Source of the DNA: Planctomycetia bacterium
GTDB taxonomy: Bacteria > Planctomycetota > Planctomycetia > Pirellulales > UBA7805
Direction of reading: 5' to 3'
DNA length: 41,163 bases
NCBI GenBank assembly: GCA_021413585.1
Contig: JAIOQB010000027.1
Span: 1 to 41,163 of the forward strand
The position numbers and the translations under genes were made by a program. Every line of letters begins with the position of its first letter. Position 1 is the stretch's first letter. The notes below the pieces were generated by a model. It did no database searches. It worked only from the letters and a program-made list of their open reading frames with translations, and was not told where the DNA came from. Of the stretch, positions 18,235 through 26,756 are shown piece by piece.

Positions 18235-18316
18235 GGGAGAGGGTCAGTTGTCGGTGCAAATGTTGTTGGATATTGGGGATTCTCGGCGTGGTGGAGACGG
18301 AGTGCAATGGGGAGGG

Positions 18317-18322
18317 TATAAT
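18317..18322 (+). promoter_or_regulatory. Consensus -10 TATAAT, leaderless configuration
   Basis: A perfect TATAAT ends 8 nt before the ATG at 18331. TGGAGA 17-20 nt further upstream could be a weak -35. Transcription would begin at or within 1-2 nt of the ATG, and there is no Shine-Dalgarno. On this evidence the restriction-modification gene is expressed from its own leaderless promoter. Confidence 0.55.
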
Positions 18323-18330
18323 CCGCCATC

Positions 18331-21303
18331 ATGTCAAAGACCCTCACAGAAGGCAAAGACGAAATCGCCAAGCTGGTGAAGTACTTCACGACGAACCGTG
18401 CGGAGTTTGTCGCACCCCGAGTGAAGGAAGATCACATACGGCAGTGCCTCATCGACCCGCTGTTCGAGGCTCTGGGCTGGGATGTATCCAATCGTGACCG
18501 TGTGGCTCCGCAGTACCGCGAGGTCGTGCCAGAGCCGTCCTTGGAAGACGAGGACGATAAACGATCCCCGGATTACGCGTTCCGGGTCGGGTCGCAGGTG
18601 AAATTCTATGGCGAGGCCAAGAAGCTCAACTTGCGGATCGGCCGCGATCCCGGTCCGGCAAAACAGATTCGACGTTATGGCTGGGCCTCGAATCTGGTGC
18701 TCGGCATCCTGACGGACTTTGAGGAGTTGGCAGTCTATGACTGCACGAAAGCTCCAAGGCCGAATGACAAGGCGAACTACCGCCGAATAATGCTCCTAAA
18801 GTACACGGAGTATGTAGACCGGTGGCAGGAACTGTGGGACATCTTCTCAAGAGAAGCTGTTTGGTCTGGTGCTTATGACGAGTACGCCGCATCGAAACGG
18901 AAAAAGGGATCGGACCAGTTCGACGCTGATTTCTTAAGGCAGCTTGACAAATGGAGAGACAAGCTGGCGCGGAATATTGCTCTTCGGAACGCCGCGATCA
19001 CGTCAGAACAGCTGAACGCTGCGGTGCAACTGACGATCGACCGCATCGTGTTCCTGCGCATGGCCGAGGATAGAGGGCTGGAGCCTTACCAGCAGCTATT
19101 GAAGCTATGCGAGAAACCGAGCATTTTTCACCGGTTCATGAAGGACCTCTGCCGCAAAGCGGATGACAAATACAACTCGGGGCTGTTTCATTTTCACAAG
19201 GAGAAGGACGTATCCGAGGAACCGGATATTGTCACGCCGAAAATTGCGGTTGATGACAAAATTCTGAAGCCGATCATCGAAGGTCTCTACTACGAGAACG
19301 GCTCGAACTATGACTTCCGCCTGATGCCGGTTGAGATTTTGGGAACGGTCTATGAGCGTTTCCTGGGCAAGGTTATCCGCCTGACGCCGACGCACAAGGC
19401 GAAGATCGAAAAAAAGCCGGAGGCCAGAAAGGCCCACGGCGTTTATTACACACCTGACTACATCGTCAATGCGATAGTCGAAAAGACCGTCGGGGCTATG
19501 ATCGAAGGGCAAAGCCCGGCGAACCTGGCGGGGAAGAACGGCAAGAAAGCGTTCCGCGTTCTCGACATGGCCTGTGGAAGCGGGTCATTCCTGCTTGGAG
19601 CCTATCGTTGCTTGCTTGAGTATCACCTGAAGTGGTATGTGGACCATCCAGATCAGGGCAAGAAGGCGGTCTACACTGACACGGCGACAAAAGCGACGCG
19701 GTTGAGAATTGAAGAAAAGAAACGCATTCTCACAACGCACATCTTTGGAGTTGATATCGACCCGCAAGCCGTGGAGGTGTCGAAGCTCTCTTTGCTCTTG
19801 AAGGCACTGGAGGGAGAGAACAATACCTCGCTGTCGCAGCAGAGAAAGTTGTTCGAGTACCAGCGGGCGCTTCCCAATCTCTCGGAAAACATCAAGTGTG
19901 GAAACTCGCTGATCGGCCGGGACTACCATACGACCACCCTGGAGTTCGACGAAAAGGAGTCGAAGGCGGTGAGAGCGTTCGACTGGAAGTCGCAATTCTC
20001 GAAGATCATCAAGGCCGGAGGTTTCGACTGCATCATCGGGAATCCGCCCTATGATGTGGTGGAAAAGGACCGGAAGAAAGCGTCATGGCCACACACCGCG
20101 TTGTTGCAATACGTGAGGAGCGGGGACGAGTACAAGGACGCACTTGGCGGAAAGCTCAACCTCTACCGTTTCTTCCTAATCCGAGGGCTTAAGTACCTGA
20201 AAACCGGTGGACGGCTGGGGATGATCGTTCCGCTGTCATTGATGGCGGATATCAGCACGGCAGGTACGCGCAAGAGAGTCTTCACCTCTCTCGTCGAGGT
20301 CGGGGCGGATTGCGTCCCGCAAAAAGACAATGTGCTCAAACGGGTGTTCCGGGACGCGAAACTCTCAACGGTAGTCATGGCGGGAGTGGCCCCGAAGGGA
20401 AATGTGAAAAACGCACCGTTCACGATTCGGACCTATCCGTGGAATTCTTTCAACGACCCGTACAAGGAGTGCGAGTTCCGTCTCTCGGAGTTGGCGATCC
20501 TCGACAAGGACAACCTACCAATACCTCTGGTGGACCGAGACAATTGGGACTTGTGCCGGAAGGTATATGGCAATCCCGCTGTGGTGAGGTTGGGTGAAGT
20601 TCAAGGAATCAATATCACCCGCGGTGAGATCAACCAGACCACATATAAGGAGTTCATCACATCCAACAGCAGGCATACGAGAATGCTAAAGGGCGTTGAA
20701 GTGGGGCGCTATCGGGAGAATACGAAGCTAAGCCAGGGGGAAATTCAATGGCTGGATGAGAGGCGGTTTCTGAAGGCCGAGGGCCCGCGCTCCAATACGA
20801 CGTTGACGCGAATCGCGACGCAACGGATCACCGGGGTTGACGAGAAACAGCGGATTGTGGCGACTATCATTGGGGGACCGTGCTACTTCGCGGACTCGAC
20901 GAACTCGATCGATGTTGGTAGTGACGACGAAGAGCAGCTGAAATACCTGCTTGGCCTTTTGAACTCGCGGCTGTTCCAATGGCGGTTCAAGATGACGAGC
21001 ACGAACAACAACGTCGGCACGAACGAGCTGGAGTGCATGCCATACTTGAAGCGCGACGCCGGGCATGCGGGCAGAAAGAAGCTTGTGACGCTCGTGCAGA
21101 AGATGCTCTCGATCAATGCGCAGAATCCGGGTGGCCGTCTGGCTGCAAATAAGGTCAAAAATGACCTGAACGCGCTGAATGAAGAGGCCGATGCTCTGAT
21201 TTACCAGATGTACGGGATCGATGATGAAGGGATCGAGTTGATCGAAGGAGTCATCAACCAGGCGAAGGAAAGTGATGGGGAGGCAGAAGACGAAGAGGCC
21301 TAA
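18331..21303 (+). CDS. Type IIG restriction-modification enzyme (Eco57I-like)
   Basis: A 990-residue single-chain endonuclease-methyltransferase. The N-terminal nuclease has PD-(D/E)XK residues in SPDYAFRV...FYGEAKK (D81, E95, K97). A helical linker follows. The N6-adenine methylase domain has motif I VLDMACGSGSF at about 410-420 and motif IV NPPY at 571-574. The C-terminal part (about 720-990) is the probable target recognition domain, with GLLNSRLFQWRFKM typical of this class. Such enzymes cut next to their recognition site and methylate one strand. No separate specificity subunit or partner is present, so it appears solitary. GC content is visibly lower than in neighbours, a sign of transfer. 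No frameshift is seen, so it may be active. Confidence 0.93.
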   Translation: MSKTLTEGKDEIAKLVKYFTTNRAEFVAPRVKEDHIRQCLIDPLFEALGWDVSNRDRVAPQYREVVPEPSLEDEDDKRSPDYAFRVGSQVKFYGEAKKLNLRIGRDPGPAKQIRRYGWASNLVLGILTDFEELAVYDCTKAPRPNDKANYRRIMLLKYTEYVDRWQELWDIFSREAVWSGAYDEYAASKRKKGSDQFDADFLRQLDKWRDKLARNIALRNAAITSEQLNAAVQLTIDRIVFLRMAEDRGLEPYQQLLKLCEKPSIFHRFMKDLCRKADDKYNSGLFHFHKEKDVSEEPDIVTPKIAVDDKILKPIIEGLYYENGSNYDFRLMPVEILGTVYERFLGKVIRLTPTHKAKIEKKPEARKAHGVYYTPDYIVNAIVEKTVGAMIEGQSPANLAGKNGKKAFRVLDMACGSGSFLLGAYRCLLEYHLKWYVDHPDQGKKAVYTDTATKATRLRIEEKKRILTTHIFGVDIDPQAVEVSKLSLLLKALEGENNTSLSQQRKLFEYQRALPNLSENIKCGNSLIGRDYHTTTLEFDEKESKAVRAFDWKSQFSKIIKAGGFDCIIGNPPYDVVEKDRKKASWPHTALLQYVRSGDEYKDALGGKLNLYRFFLIRGLKYLKTGGRLGMIVPLSLMADISTAGTRKRVFTSLVEVGADCVPQKDNVLKRVFRDAKLSTVVMAGVAPKGNVKNAPFTIRTYPWNSFNDPYKECEFRLSELAILDKDNLPIPLVDRDNWDLCRKVYGNPAVVRLGEVQGINITRGEINQTTYKEFITSNSRHTRMLKGVEVGRYRENTKLSQGEIQWLDERRFLKAEGPRSNTTLTRIATQRITGVDEKQRIVATIIGGPCYFADSTNSIDVGSDDEEQLKYLLGLLNSRLFQWRFKMTSTNNNVGTNELECMPYLKRDAGHAGRKKLVTLVQKMLSINAQNPGGRLAANKVKNDLNALNEEADALIYQMYGIDDEGIELIEGVINQAKESDGEAEDEEA

Positions 21304-21807
21304 TGGCGAGCGTGAGAATGAGAAGAAAAAGGGGATGGGAGCAATGACCAAATTTTAATGATCAATGTAGGAGCTGCCCGCCTTTTTTTGGGGATTGGAA
21401 TTTTGGTGATTGGGAATTCTGCTTACTGGCCGCCAGCAGTGCTATCATCGACCTGAACGGCTTGCCGCGGCCGCTTCAAGTTGTTCGCCTGGGCGAGTCG
21501 AATCTTCAACTAAGTGGACGCGCCGCGCGAGGAGCCTGCATGGAGGCAGGCCCGCGAGGCGCGGTCGCGTATTGTACCCAACACGCTCCGCGTGATGCAG
21601 TTCAATCTCTGCCCGCTTAAAAAACCTCACGCGGAGCGTGAGGGGTACTTTGGCCGGGCGTTGCCCCAGGCACCCGGTTCACGCCTACCGGCGGCCGATT
21701 AGAATAAGGGCGCGCCCCGCAGCACGGTGCCGTCCCGCTACGCCACGCTTTTCCTCCCCCTCCGAACTTCCGGCTGATAGCTGACAGCCGACAGCCGACA
21801 GCCTTCC
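21304..21807. repeat. Gene-free stretch with repeats after the RM gene
   Basis: AT-rich sequence at 21342-21420 (CAATGACCAAATTTT... and GGATTGGAATTTTGG) resembles the palindrome at 28363-28431. An inverted pair of the CACGCTCCGCGTG and CCTCACGCGGAGCGTGAGG type lies at about 21585-21650. GTTGCCCCAGGCACCCGG (21662-21679) is a single arm of the TGGGGC family. No gene was found. Confidence 0.65.
21776..21803. repeat. Four tandem 7-nt GAYAGCY units upstream of scpA
   Basis: Units read GATAGCT, GACAGCC, GACAGCC, GACAGCC. The array ends 4 nt before the GTG start of scpA, where a Shine-Dalgarno would be expected. This is the only copy placed at a gene's 5' end. Confidence 0.75.
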
Positions 21808-22608
21808 GTGATTGACTTCCGCGTTCAACTCGAAATCTTCCGCGGGCCGCTCGATCTGCTGCTGTACCTGGTGCGGAAGCACGAGGTGGAGATCGTCGAC
21901 ATTCCGATTGCGATGATCACCGACCAGTTTCTCGAACACCTGGAAGTGATCGAGCAGATTGACGTCAACGCCGTCGGCGATTTTCTGGAGATGGCCAGCA
22001 CGCTGATCGAGATCAAGTCGCGCCTCGTGCTGCCGCGCAGCGGCGAGGAGGAAGAGCCGGTCGACGACCCGCGGCAAGACCTCGTCCAGCGGCTGCTGCA
22101 ATTCAAAAAATTCCGCGATGCCGCCAGCCTGCTCGACGAGCAGAGCCGGCAGTGGCAGCAGCGCTTCGGCCGGCAGGCGGACGACTCGCCCCCGGCCGCC
22201 GATCATCTGGCCGATCAACCGATCCACGAAGTCGAGCTGTGGGACCTGGTCAGCGCCTTTGGCCGCGTGCTGCGCGACCGCACCGCCGAGCGGGCGTCGA
22301 ACATCGTCTACGACGACACGCCGATCCACGTCTACATGCAGCGGATCTACGACCACCTGGTCAGCCAAGGGCAGATGGCCTTCTCGCAACTCTTCCAACC
22401 CGGCATGCACCGCTCCAGCATGGTGGGGGTGTTTTTGGCCGTGCTCGAGCTGGTCCGCCATTACCAGGTGCGCAGCGAGCAGAATGAGCTGTTCGGCGAA
22501 ATCTGGATTCTCCCCCCGCCCGGCGGCGCCACGCCCGTGAATATCGCGGCTGGGGACCAGTATGAGCATCGACCCAGCGGGGCCGGTTCCGAGCCAGCCG
22601 CCGAATAA
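21808..22608 (+). CDS. scpA: Segregation and condensation protein A
   Basis: A 266-residue ScpA kleisin. It bridges SMC heads and pairs with ScpB in the condensin complex. The family start VQLEIFRGPLDLLLYLVRKHEVEI is clear, followed by EMASTLIEIKSRLVLP. The C-terminal winged-helix segment (FSQLF...VGVFLAVLELVRHYQV...FGEIWI) is also present. The start is a GTG at 21808 and no Shine-Dalgarno is visible because the 7-nt repeat occupies that place. scpB and smc are not in the window. The last 25 residues are a low-complexity tail. Confidence 0.95.
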   Translation: MIDFRVQLEIFRGPLDLLLYLVRKHEVEIVDIPIAMITDQFLEHLEVIEQIDVNAVGDFLEMASTLIEIKSRLVLPRSGEEEEPVDDPRQDLVQRLLQFKKFRDAASLLDEQSRQWQQRFGRQADDSPPAADHLADQPIHEVELWDLVSAFGRVLRDRTAERASNIVYDDTPIHVYMQRIYDHLVSQGQMAFSQLFQPGMHRSSMVGVFLAVLELVRHYQVRSEQNELFGEIWILPPPGGATPVNIAAGDQYEHRPSGAGSEPAAE

Positions 22609-22640
22609 CGGGCTGCCTGCTGCCGGATTGCGGATTGTGG

Positions 22641-22806
22641 AGTGAGAATCGAGAATTGGGCCTGCTGGCATGCGCCGGGTGGCTGGGGCAACGCCCCAGA
22701 TGTCTTCGATTCGGCACATCTGGGGCGTTGCCCCAGGCACCCGAACCTCATCCATCCTGCCGTTGTCTTCCAATCCTCAATTCCCAATTCTCAATCCCCA
22801 ATTGCT
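22641..22806. repeat. TGGGGC-family palindrome inside AT-rich inverted arms
   Basis: The core at 22676-22742 has CTGGGGCAACGCCCCAGATGT and its inverse CACATCTGGGGCGTTGCCCCAG. Outside it, GAGAATCGAGAATTGGG (about 22644-22660) pairs roughly with CCCAATTCTCAATCCCC (about 22783-22799). The element fills the gap between scpA and the hydrolase gene. Confidence 0.75.
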
Positions 22807-22813
22807 CCCCCCG

Positions 22814-23653
22814 ATGATCGAAAACCTCCCCGTCCAAACCCTCACGCACAAGAACCTCACCATCGAGGGTTACTCTCGGGCGGCGGTGCAATCGTATTGG
22901 CGGCTGCCGGAGTTGAAGCTGGGGTTTGACCTGGGGGGCCAGCCGTGGTCGTTTATGGGCACGCCCACGTGGTTCGTCACGCACGGCCATCTCGACCACA
23001 TCGCCGCGCTGCCGGTGTATGTCGCCCGGCGGCGGATGATGAAGATGGAGCCGCCGACCATTTACTTGCCCGAGGCGACGGTCGAACCGGTCGAGCGGCT
23101 GCTCAAGGTGTTTCGCCGGCTGGACCGGGGCCGGCTGCCGTGCAAGCTGGTGGCAACCGGGCCGGGGGATGAGATCGAGCTGTCGCGCGAGCACGTGGTC
23201 ACCGTCTCGGCCACGCGGCACAGCGTGCCGTCGCTGGGCTTTCTTGTCTGGGAACGCCGCCGCAAGCTCAAGCCCGAGTTCGCGGGCATGACCGGCGACC
23301 AGATTCGCGACGTCCGCCTCTCCGGCACCGAAGTGACCGCCGAAGTGCGGCAGCCGCTGATAGGCTATGTCGGCGACACGTCGCCCGAGGGGTTGGACCA
23401 TTGCCCCGCGATGTACCAGGCGATGGTGCTGATCACCGAGATGACGTTCGTCGCCCCCAGCCATCGCAAGGAAAAGATCCACAAGTTCGGCCACATGCAC
23501 CTGGACGACATCGTCGAACGCCGCGACCGTTTCCAAAACGAACTAATCATCGCCGCCCATTTTAGCACCCGGTATCACGCGGACAGCATTCGCAAGCTGG
23601 TGGCCAGAGCGCTGCCGGACATGCTGCACGGAAAGCTGCATTTGTGGCTGTGA
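22814..23653 (+). CDS. RNase Z-like metallo-beta-lactamase-fold hydrolase
   Basis: A 279-residue metallo-beta-lactamase-fold protein. The zinc motif THGHLDHIA is at residues 56-64, with further likely ligands H in SATRHSVPS (about 138), D in [10 protein letters not shown] (about 187) and H in AAHFSTRY (about 248). The HFS.RY ending and overall plan match the RNase Z/ElaC group, which matures tRNA 3' ends. The frame is open upstream to 22670, but that part lies in a palindromic repeat, so the ATG at 22814 is used. Assignment to RNase Z rather than a paralogous phosphodiesterase is moderate. Confidence 0.85.
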   Translation: MIENLPVQTLTHKNLTIEGYSRAAVQSYWRLPELKLGFDLGGQPWSFMGTPTWFVTHGHLDHIAALPVYVARRRMMKMEPPTIYLPEATVEPVERLLKVFRRLDRGRLPCKLVATGPGDEIELSREHVVTVSATRHSVPSLGFLVWERRRKLKPEFAGMTGDQIRDVRLSGTEVTAEVRQPLIGYVGDTSPEGLDHCPAMYQAMVLITEMTFVAPSHRKEKIHKFGHMHLDDIVERRDRFQNELIIAAHFSTRYHADSIRKLVARALPDMLHGKLHLWL

Positions 23654-23656
23654 AGC

Positions 23657-23671
23657 GTCGGGGACTGTCCC
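23657..23671. repeat. GGGACTGTCCC palindrome copy
   Basis: TCGGGGACTGTCCCG follows the hydrolase stop codon by 3 nt, the same element as the cluster at 3580-3753. It may serve as a transcript-end hairpin. Confidence 0.6.
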
Positions 23672-23800
23672 GCTGCGTTGCCGGCATGCACCACCAACCG
23701 TGAGCGGTTCGGTGCTAGCCGCCGGTTTTTCCGTGCTCCGCTTCGCGTCTGGCCCGGAACACCGATGGCTACAGTTCGCTCAGTTCATGCGGCGACTGGC

Positions 23801-24556
23801 CTAGGGGAGCGAACGGTCATACACGATAAGGCAATTGGGCTTGATCTGCTGCAACCGCGCCACTCCAGCGTCGGTGACTTGCGTGCCGTGAAGATTAAGC
23901 ACGTCCAATGCGGGTAGCTTTCCGAGATGTTCTAGACCTTTATCAGTGACATTAGTTTTTTCGAGGTCAAGTTGTTGCAGTGTAGGTAGGCTCTTGAGTT
24001 GTTCCAGTCCCGTGTCAGTCAGTCGCGTGCCCTTAAGTCCGAGTTCCCGCAGCGCTGTAAGGTTCTTGAGGTTTTTCAGGCCAGCGTCGGTGATTTGCGT
24101 GTTGTCGAGATAGAGATATTGCAGAGCGGCCAAACCGTTCAAGTGTTGCAGGCCGGCGTCAGTGATTTGCGTGTTGCTGAGGACCACCTTCTTCAGCGCG
24201 GTCAGATTTTCGAGGTGTCCCAAATCGACGTCTGCTGCTTTCGACTCGAACCTGACGAAGTCGACTGTGGCGAAGTAATCCACGGACGCACGATTCAACA
24301 ACCACTGCGGCCAGTTCGGCGGGTTTTTCATTCCTGGAGTCCAGGGCAACCTAAAGTCGTAATGGCAGTTGCCCCCAAGTTTGCCAAACGCCGCCACCGC
24401 CGCCCGCTGCTGCCGCGCCTTGTACGACCACCAGCCCAGGGCCACGGCGATGATCGCCGTCAGTGCCAACAACGTCCGCAGGCGATATTGAAACAACCGC
24501 CGCCAGGAATAGCGGCGCGGGGTGGGAGCAGGCAGGGATGGCTCGGCCTGGGTCAT
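23801..24556 (-). CDS. Membrane-anchored leucine-rich repeat protein
   Basis: A 251-residue protein. The N-terminus has YSWRRLFQYRLRTLLALTAI, a basic segment entering one transmembrane helix (about 25-43). From about 115 to 245 there are five leucine-rich repeats of 24 residues with the pattern L..L..L..L.L..T.ITD.GL, for example LTALKKVVLSNTQITDAGL. These resemble the RNI-like LRRs common in planctomycetes, which bind proteins. A TATAAC hexamer lies 6 nt upstream of the ATG and there is no Shine-Dalgarno, so the mRNA is probably leaderless. The binding partner is unknown. Confidence 0.88.
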   Translation of the reverse strand: MTQAEPSLPAPTPRRYSWRRLFQYRLRTLLALTAIIAVALGWWSYKARQQRAAVAAFGKLGGNCHYDFRLPWTPGMKNPPNWPQWLLNRASVDYFATVDFVRFESKAADVDLGHLENLTALKKVVLSNTQITDAGLQHLNGLAALQYLYLDNTQITDAGLKNLKNLTALRELGLKGTRLTDTGLEQLKSLPTLQQLDLEKTNVTDKGLEHLGKLPALDVLNLHGTQVTDAGVARLQQIKPNCLIVYDRSLP

Positions 24557-24562
24557 GCCGTT

Positions 24563-24568
24563 GTTATA
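24563..24568 (-). promoter_or_regulatory. -10-like TATAAC, leaderless configuration
   Basis: On the minus strand TATAAC ends 6 nt before the ATG at 24556, matching the spacing seen at 9433, 10138, 18317 and 38068. Confidence 0.45.
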
Positions 24569-24603
24569 ACGGCTGCGGAAGAAACGGGCAGCGCGGATGC
24601 CAA

Positions 24604-24748
24604 TTATAGCCCCGGGCTCCGCCCGGGGGTTGCGCCGCTCTACGATAATGCGCCGCGGGGTTCGCTCGCGCTGATTTGTGCCGCTTGGCAGCGCAAATCC
24701 TTCACGGTTGGTAACCGTTCCACCCCCGGGCGGAGCCCGGGGCTATGG
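24604..24748. repeat. CCCCGGGC-family inverted pair
   Basis: ATAGCCCCGGGCTCCGCCCG begins at 24606 and its inverse ends at 24746, after CCCCCGGGCGGAGCCCGGGG. The right arm ends a few nt beyond the groES stop codon. The outer sequence matches the element at 6417-6606, but the inner part is unrelated. Confidence 0.8.
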
Positions 24749-24753
24749 GCACC

Positions 24754-25041
24754 CTAACTCAAAATCGCCAGAATCTCATCCTCGCTCATGATCAGAAACT
24801 CATCGTCGCCCAGCTTCACTTCGGTGCCGGAGTATTTGCCGAACACCACGCGGTCTCCTTCGCGCACTTCGGGCTTCGCGCGCGTGCCGTCGGCCAGTTG
24901 GCGGCCGTCGCCGATGGAGAGGACGCGGCCTTGGCGGGGCTTCTCGCGGGCGGCGTCGGGCAGGAAGATGCCGCCGCTGGTTTTTTCCTCCGCGTCGAGC
25001 GGCTTGACGATGACCTTATCTCCCAGCGGTATCAGTTTCAT
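24754..25041 (-). CDS. groES: 10-kDa co-chaperonin GroES
   Basis: A 95-residue GroES lid protein for the GroEL chaperonin. IPLGDKVIVKPLDAEEKTSGGIFLP contains the mobile-loop sequence with the GGIFLP contact. GKYSGTEVKLGDDEFLIM is the usual C-terminal half. The ATG at 25041 gives the family-typical MKLIPLGD start. The AGGAG Shine-Dalgarno is 12 nt from this ATG but only 6 nt from an in-frame TTG (25047) and 9 nt from a GTG (25044), so two extra residues are possible. No groEL is adjacent and no CIRCE operator was found, so this is an orphan groES, as seen in genomes with several chaperonin loci. Confidence 0.96.
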   Translation of the reverse strand: MKLIPLGDKVIVKPLDAEEKTSGGIFLPDAAREKPRQGRVLSIGDGRQLADGTRAKPEVREGDRVVFGKYSGTEVKLGDDEFLIMSEDEILAILS

Positions 25042-25200
25042 CACCAACGAAAGCTCCTAGGAAGTGGTTCGACCGCCGCGTCGGGCAGTGCTGGCCGCGG
25101 CAGGGGACCGCCGGCTGGGGCTGTGTGCTAGCTAAGGGGTTGATTGTCGCACGACCACCCGCGGCCAGCAAGGGTTTTCGCCGCTATTTGCCGACTTCGT

Positions 25201-25395
25201 TCACCGGGCGCGCAGCGCCATCGTCAACAAAAACACAACCCAAACGACCAGCAGGGTCGCACTTAGGACTAATGCCCATAAACGCTTCTTGGGGGGCTGG
25301 GGGCCGGGAGACTTGTCCGCGAGTGCCCCTCTTTCGGGCCGAGCTTGAGGGATTGCCCCCTGAGGGCGGCGGCCACTGACTTTCGATTTGGGCAT
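25201..25395 (-). CDS. Small tail-anchored membrane protein
   Basis: A 64-residue protein with a basic, Pro-rich N-terminal half and one hydrophobic helix near the C-terminus (about 39-61, LWALVLSATLLVVWVVFLLT). It lies upstream of groES on the same strand. No domain is recognised and no Shine-Dalgarno is seen. It is reported because the hydrophobic helix and basic tail look like a real small membrane protein, but it could be a chance frame. Confidence 0.45.
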   Translation of the reverse strand: MPKSKVSGRRPQGAIPQARPERGALADKSPGPQPPKKRLWALVLSATLLVVWVVFLLTMALRAR

Positions 25396-25413
25396 AAGAG
25401 TGGGGCGAAGGGC

Positions 25414-25513
25414 GGGTGCCTGGAGCTGAACGTAGCGTAGCGGAGTGAAGCCCCAGTGACTGACTCTAGGCTGGTTGATTCTGGGGCATCGCTGCGCTTT
25501 GCCCCAGGCACCC
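25414..25513. repeat. TGGGGC-family degenerate palindrome
   Basis: GGGTGCCTGGAGCTGAACGT...GAAGCCCCAG on the left is answered by CTGGGGCATCGCTGCGCTTT...GCCCCAGGCACCCG on the right. The outer arms match the copies at 22676, 26033 and 30241, but the hairpin loops are longer. It ends 14 nt from the stop of the next gene. Confidence 0.7.
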
Positions 25514-25527
25514 GACCGTCAACAACT

Positions 25528-25977
25528 TCATTCCGGCAGCGTGATCTTATAGTGCTGCACCAGCTCTTCATTGAAATCAAACACGTCGTCAAAATCTTCG
25601 CGGCGGTCGCTGGGGGTCTTGCGCATCTGGCCCGCTTCGATCAGCCGAAACACGATCTCGCCGAAATCGCTGGTCCGCTGCACGCCCCAACTGTTGAACA
25701 CGCACTTGGCCAGATACCCATATTGGTCGAGCGCATATTGGCGAATCGCCTGGCACAACTCCTGCCCGGTCAGGTGCCGATCCAACTCCGGATCGTCGGC
25801 CGACGAGGCCTTTTCCGACTTTCGCTTCCGCGACTTTTCCTCGGTGCTCTGCTCGGCCCCCAGCCCCAGCACCGTGTGGGCATAAGACAGGGCGTCGAAC
25901 ACAAACGCGTAGGCGTCGACGTGATACCGCCCGTCCTCTTTGGCCAGCTTCGCGATCGGATGTCGAGGGTCGACCAT
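25528..25977 (-). CDS. Minf_1886-family protein
   Basis: A 149-residue protein that matches my recollection of the Minf_1886 family, found mainly in planctomycetes and verrucomicrobia. Recognisable parts are ED.RY..DAY.FV.DAL near the start, RHLTGQELCQAIRQYALDQYG in the middle, and NSWGVQRTSDFGEIVF... with REDFDDVFDFNEEL at the end. A charged insert (STEEKSRKRKSEKASSADDPE) sits at about 43-63. No signal peptide or membrane helix is visible. Its function is not known to me. ATG at 25977; no neighbour on the same strand nearby. Confidence 0.85.
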   Translation of the reverse strand: MVDPRHPIAKLAKEDGRYHVDAYAFVFDALSYAHTVLGLGAEQSTEEKSRKRKSEKASSADDPELDRHLTGQELCQAIRQYALDQYGYLAKCVFNSWGVQRTSDFGEIVFRLIEAGQMRKTPSDRREDFDDVFDFNEELVQHYKITLPE

Positions 25978-26756
25978 GTTTTGCCCACTACCGCTGCCAC
26001 GGAAAGATACTTGCCAACGCTGACTTTTTTATGGGTGCCTGGGGCAACGTCCCAGTGTTCAGCCAAAAACTCTGGGGCGTTGCCCCAGGCACCCGGCGGC
26101 ACCGTTTCGCCCTCCGCACATCATACCTAAAGGGGGCCGAAATTGCTTAGGCCAGCCGGACCAAAATCATGGCTGCGGGGAGTCGCATACCGGGGCGATT
26201 CCCCACGGGTGGGGAGCGGCTGATTGATGGCTTGGGGCGGGGAATTGCAGCGGGGGGGCGTGGTGAACCAGGTGAGCCAGTTCCCCGGGGGTAATCCTCC
26301 AAGCGACGGTTGGGTGCCCAGGGCGGAGCGCAGCAATGCCCCCAAAATCAACCAGCCCGACCTAACCCACCGGGCGGGGCTTGGAGTCCCATTCGGACGT
26401 GTCCGCCCCTCCCCCCTGCGCAACGTAGCGGCTGTGCCGGTTATGCGTGCCCGCTTATCCGGCTTATGCGCGGCGCGCCGTGGGCAACGATTTGCCGGAC
26501 GATTCCGCTGAGCGCGGTGGTCCCGAAGGCGCCGCCCGTCGCCGGGAATTTTCGCGGCGCGGGCGCGAATCAAATCATTCCCGCCGAATAACCGGACGAT
26601 GCGTTAGATGTTTGGCAACGGATGCGCGGCGGACAACGGATGTCCCACCGCGTCTGATAGTTTGCCGACTGTCCAGAATAACGGAACACGGAGGTTCCGA
26701 CGCCGCGCAGCAATCGCGCGCCGCCAGAGCCTGGCCGCAAAAGGAGTTGCTCTCGT
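25978..26756. other. Gene-free stretch upstream of the BBP7 gene
   Basis: A TGGGGC-family palindrome lies at 26033-26094 (GGGTGCCTGGGGCAACGTCC and its inverse). The rest, 26095-26756, shows no convincing coding frame, and the frames that are open read as Arg/Pro-rich noise. A GGGAATCG-like GC-rich hairpin is possible at 26197-26218. The last part must hold the promoter and leader of the barrel gene, but no clear -10/-35 pair was found. Confidence 0.55.

Noticed and set aside
22670..22813. N-terminal extension of the RNase Z-like hydrolase
   Set aside because: It is encoded by the TGGGGC palindrome and flanking repeat, and the metallo-beta-lactamase fold begins after 22814.
25048..25200. Possible CIRCE operator upstream of groES
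   Set aside because: GTGCTAGCTAAG is present but the full TTAGCACTC-N9-GAGTGCTAA inverted repeat is not.
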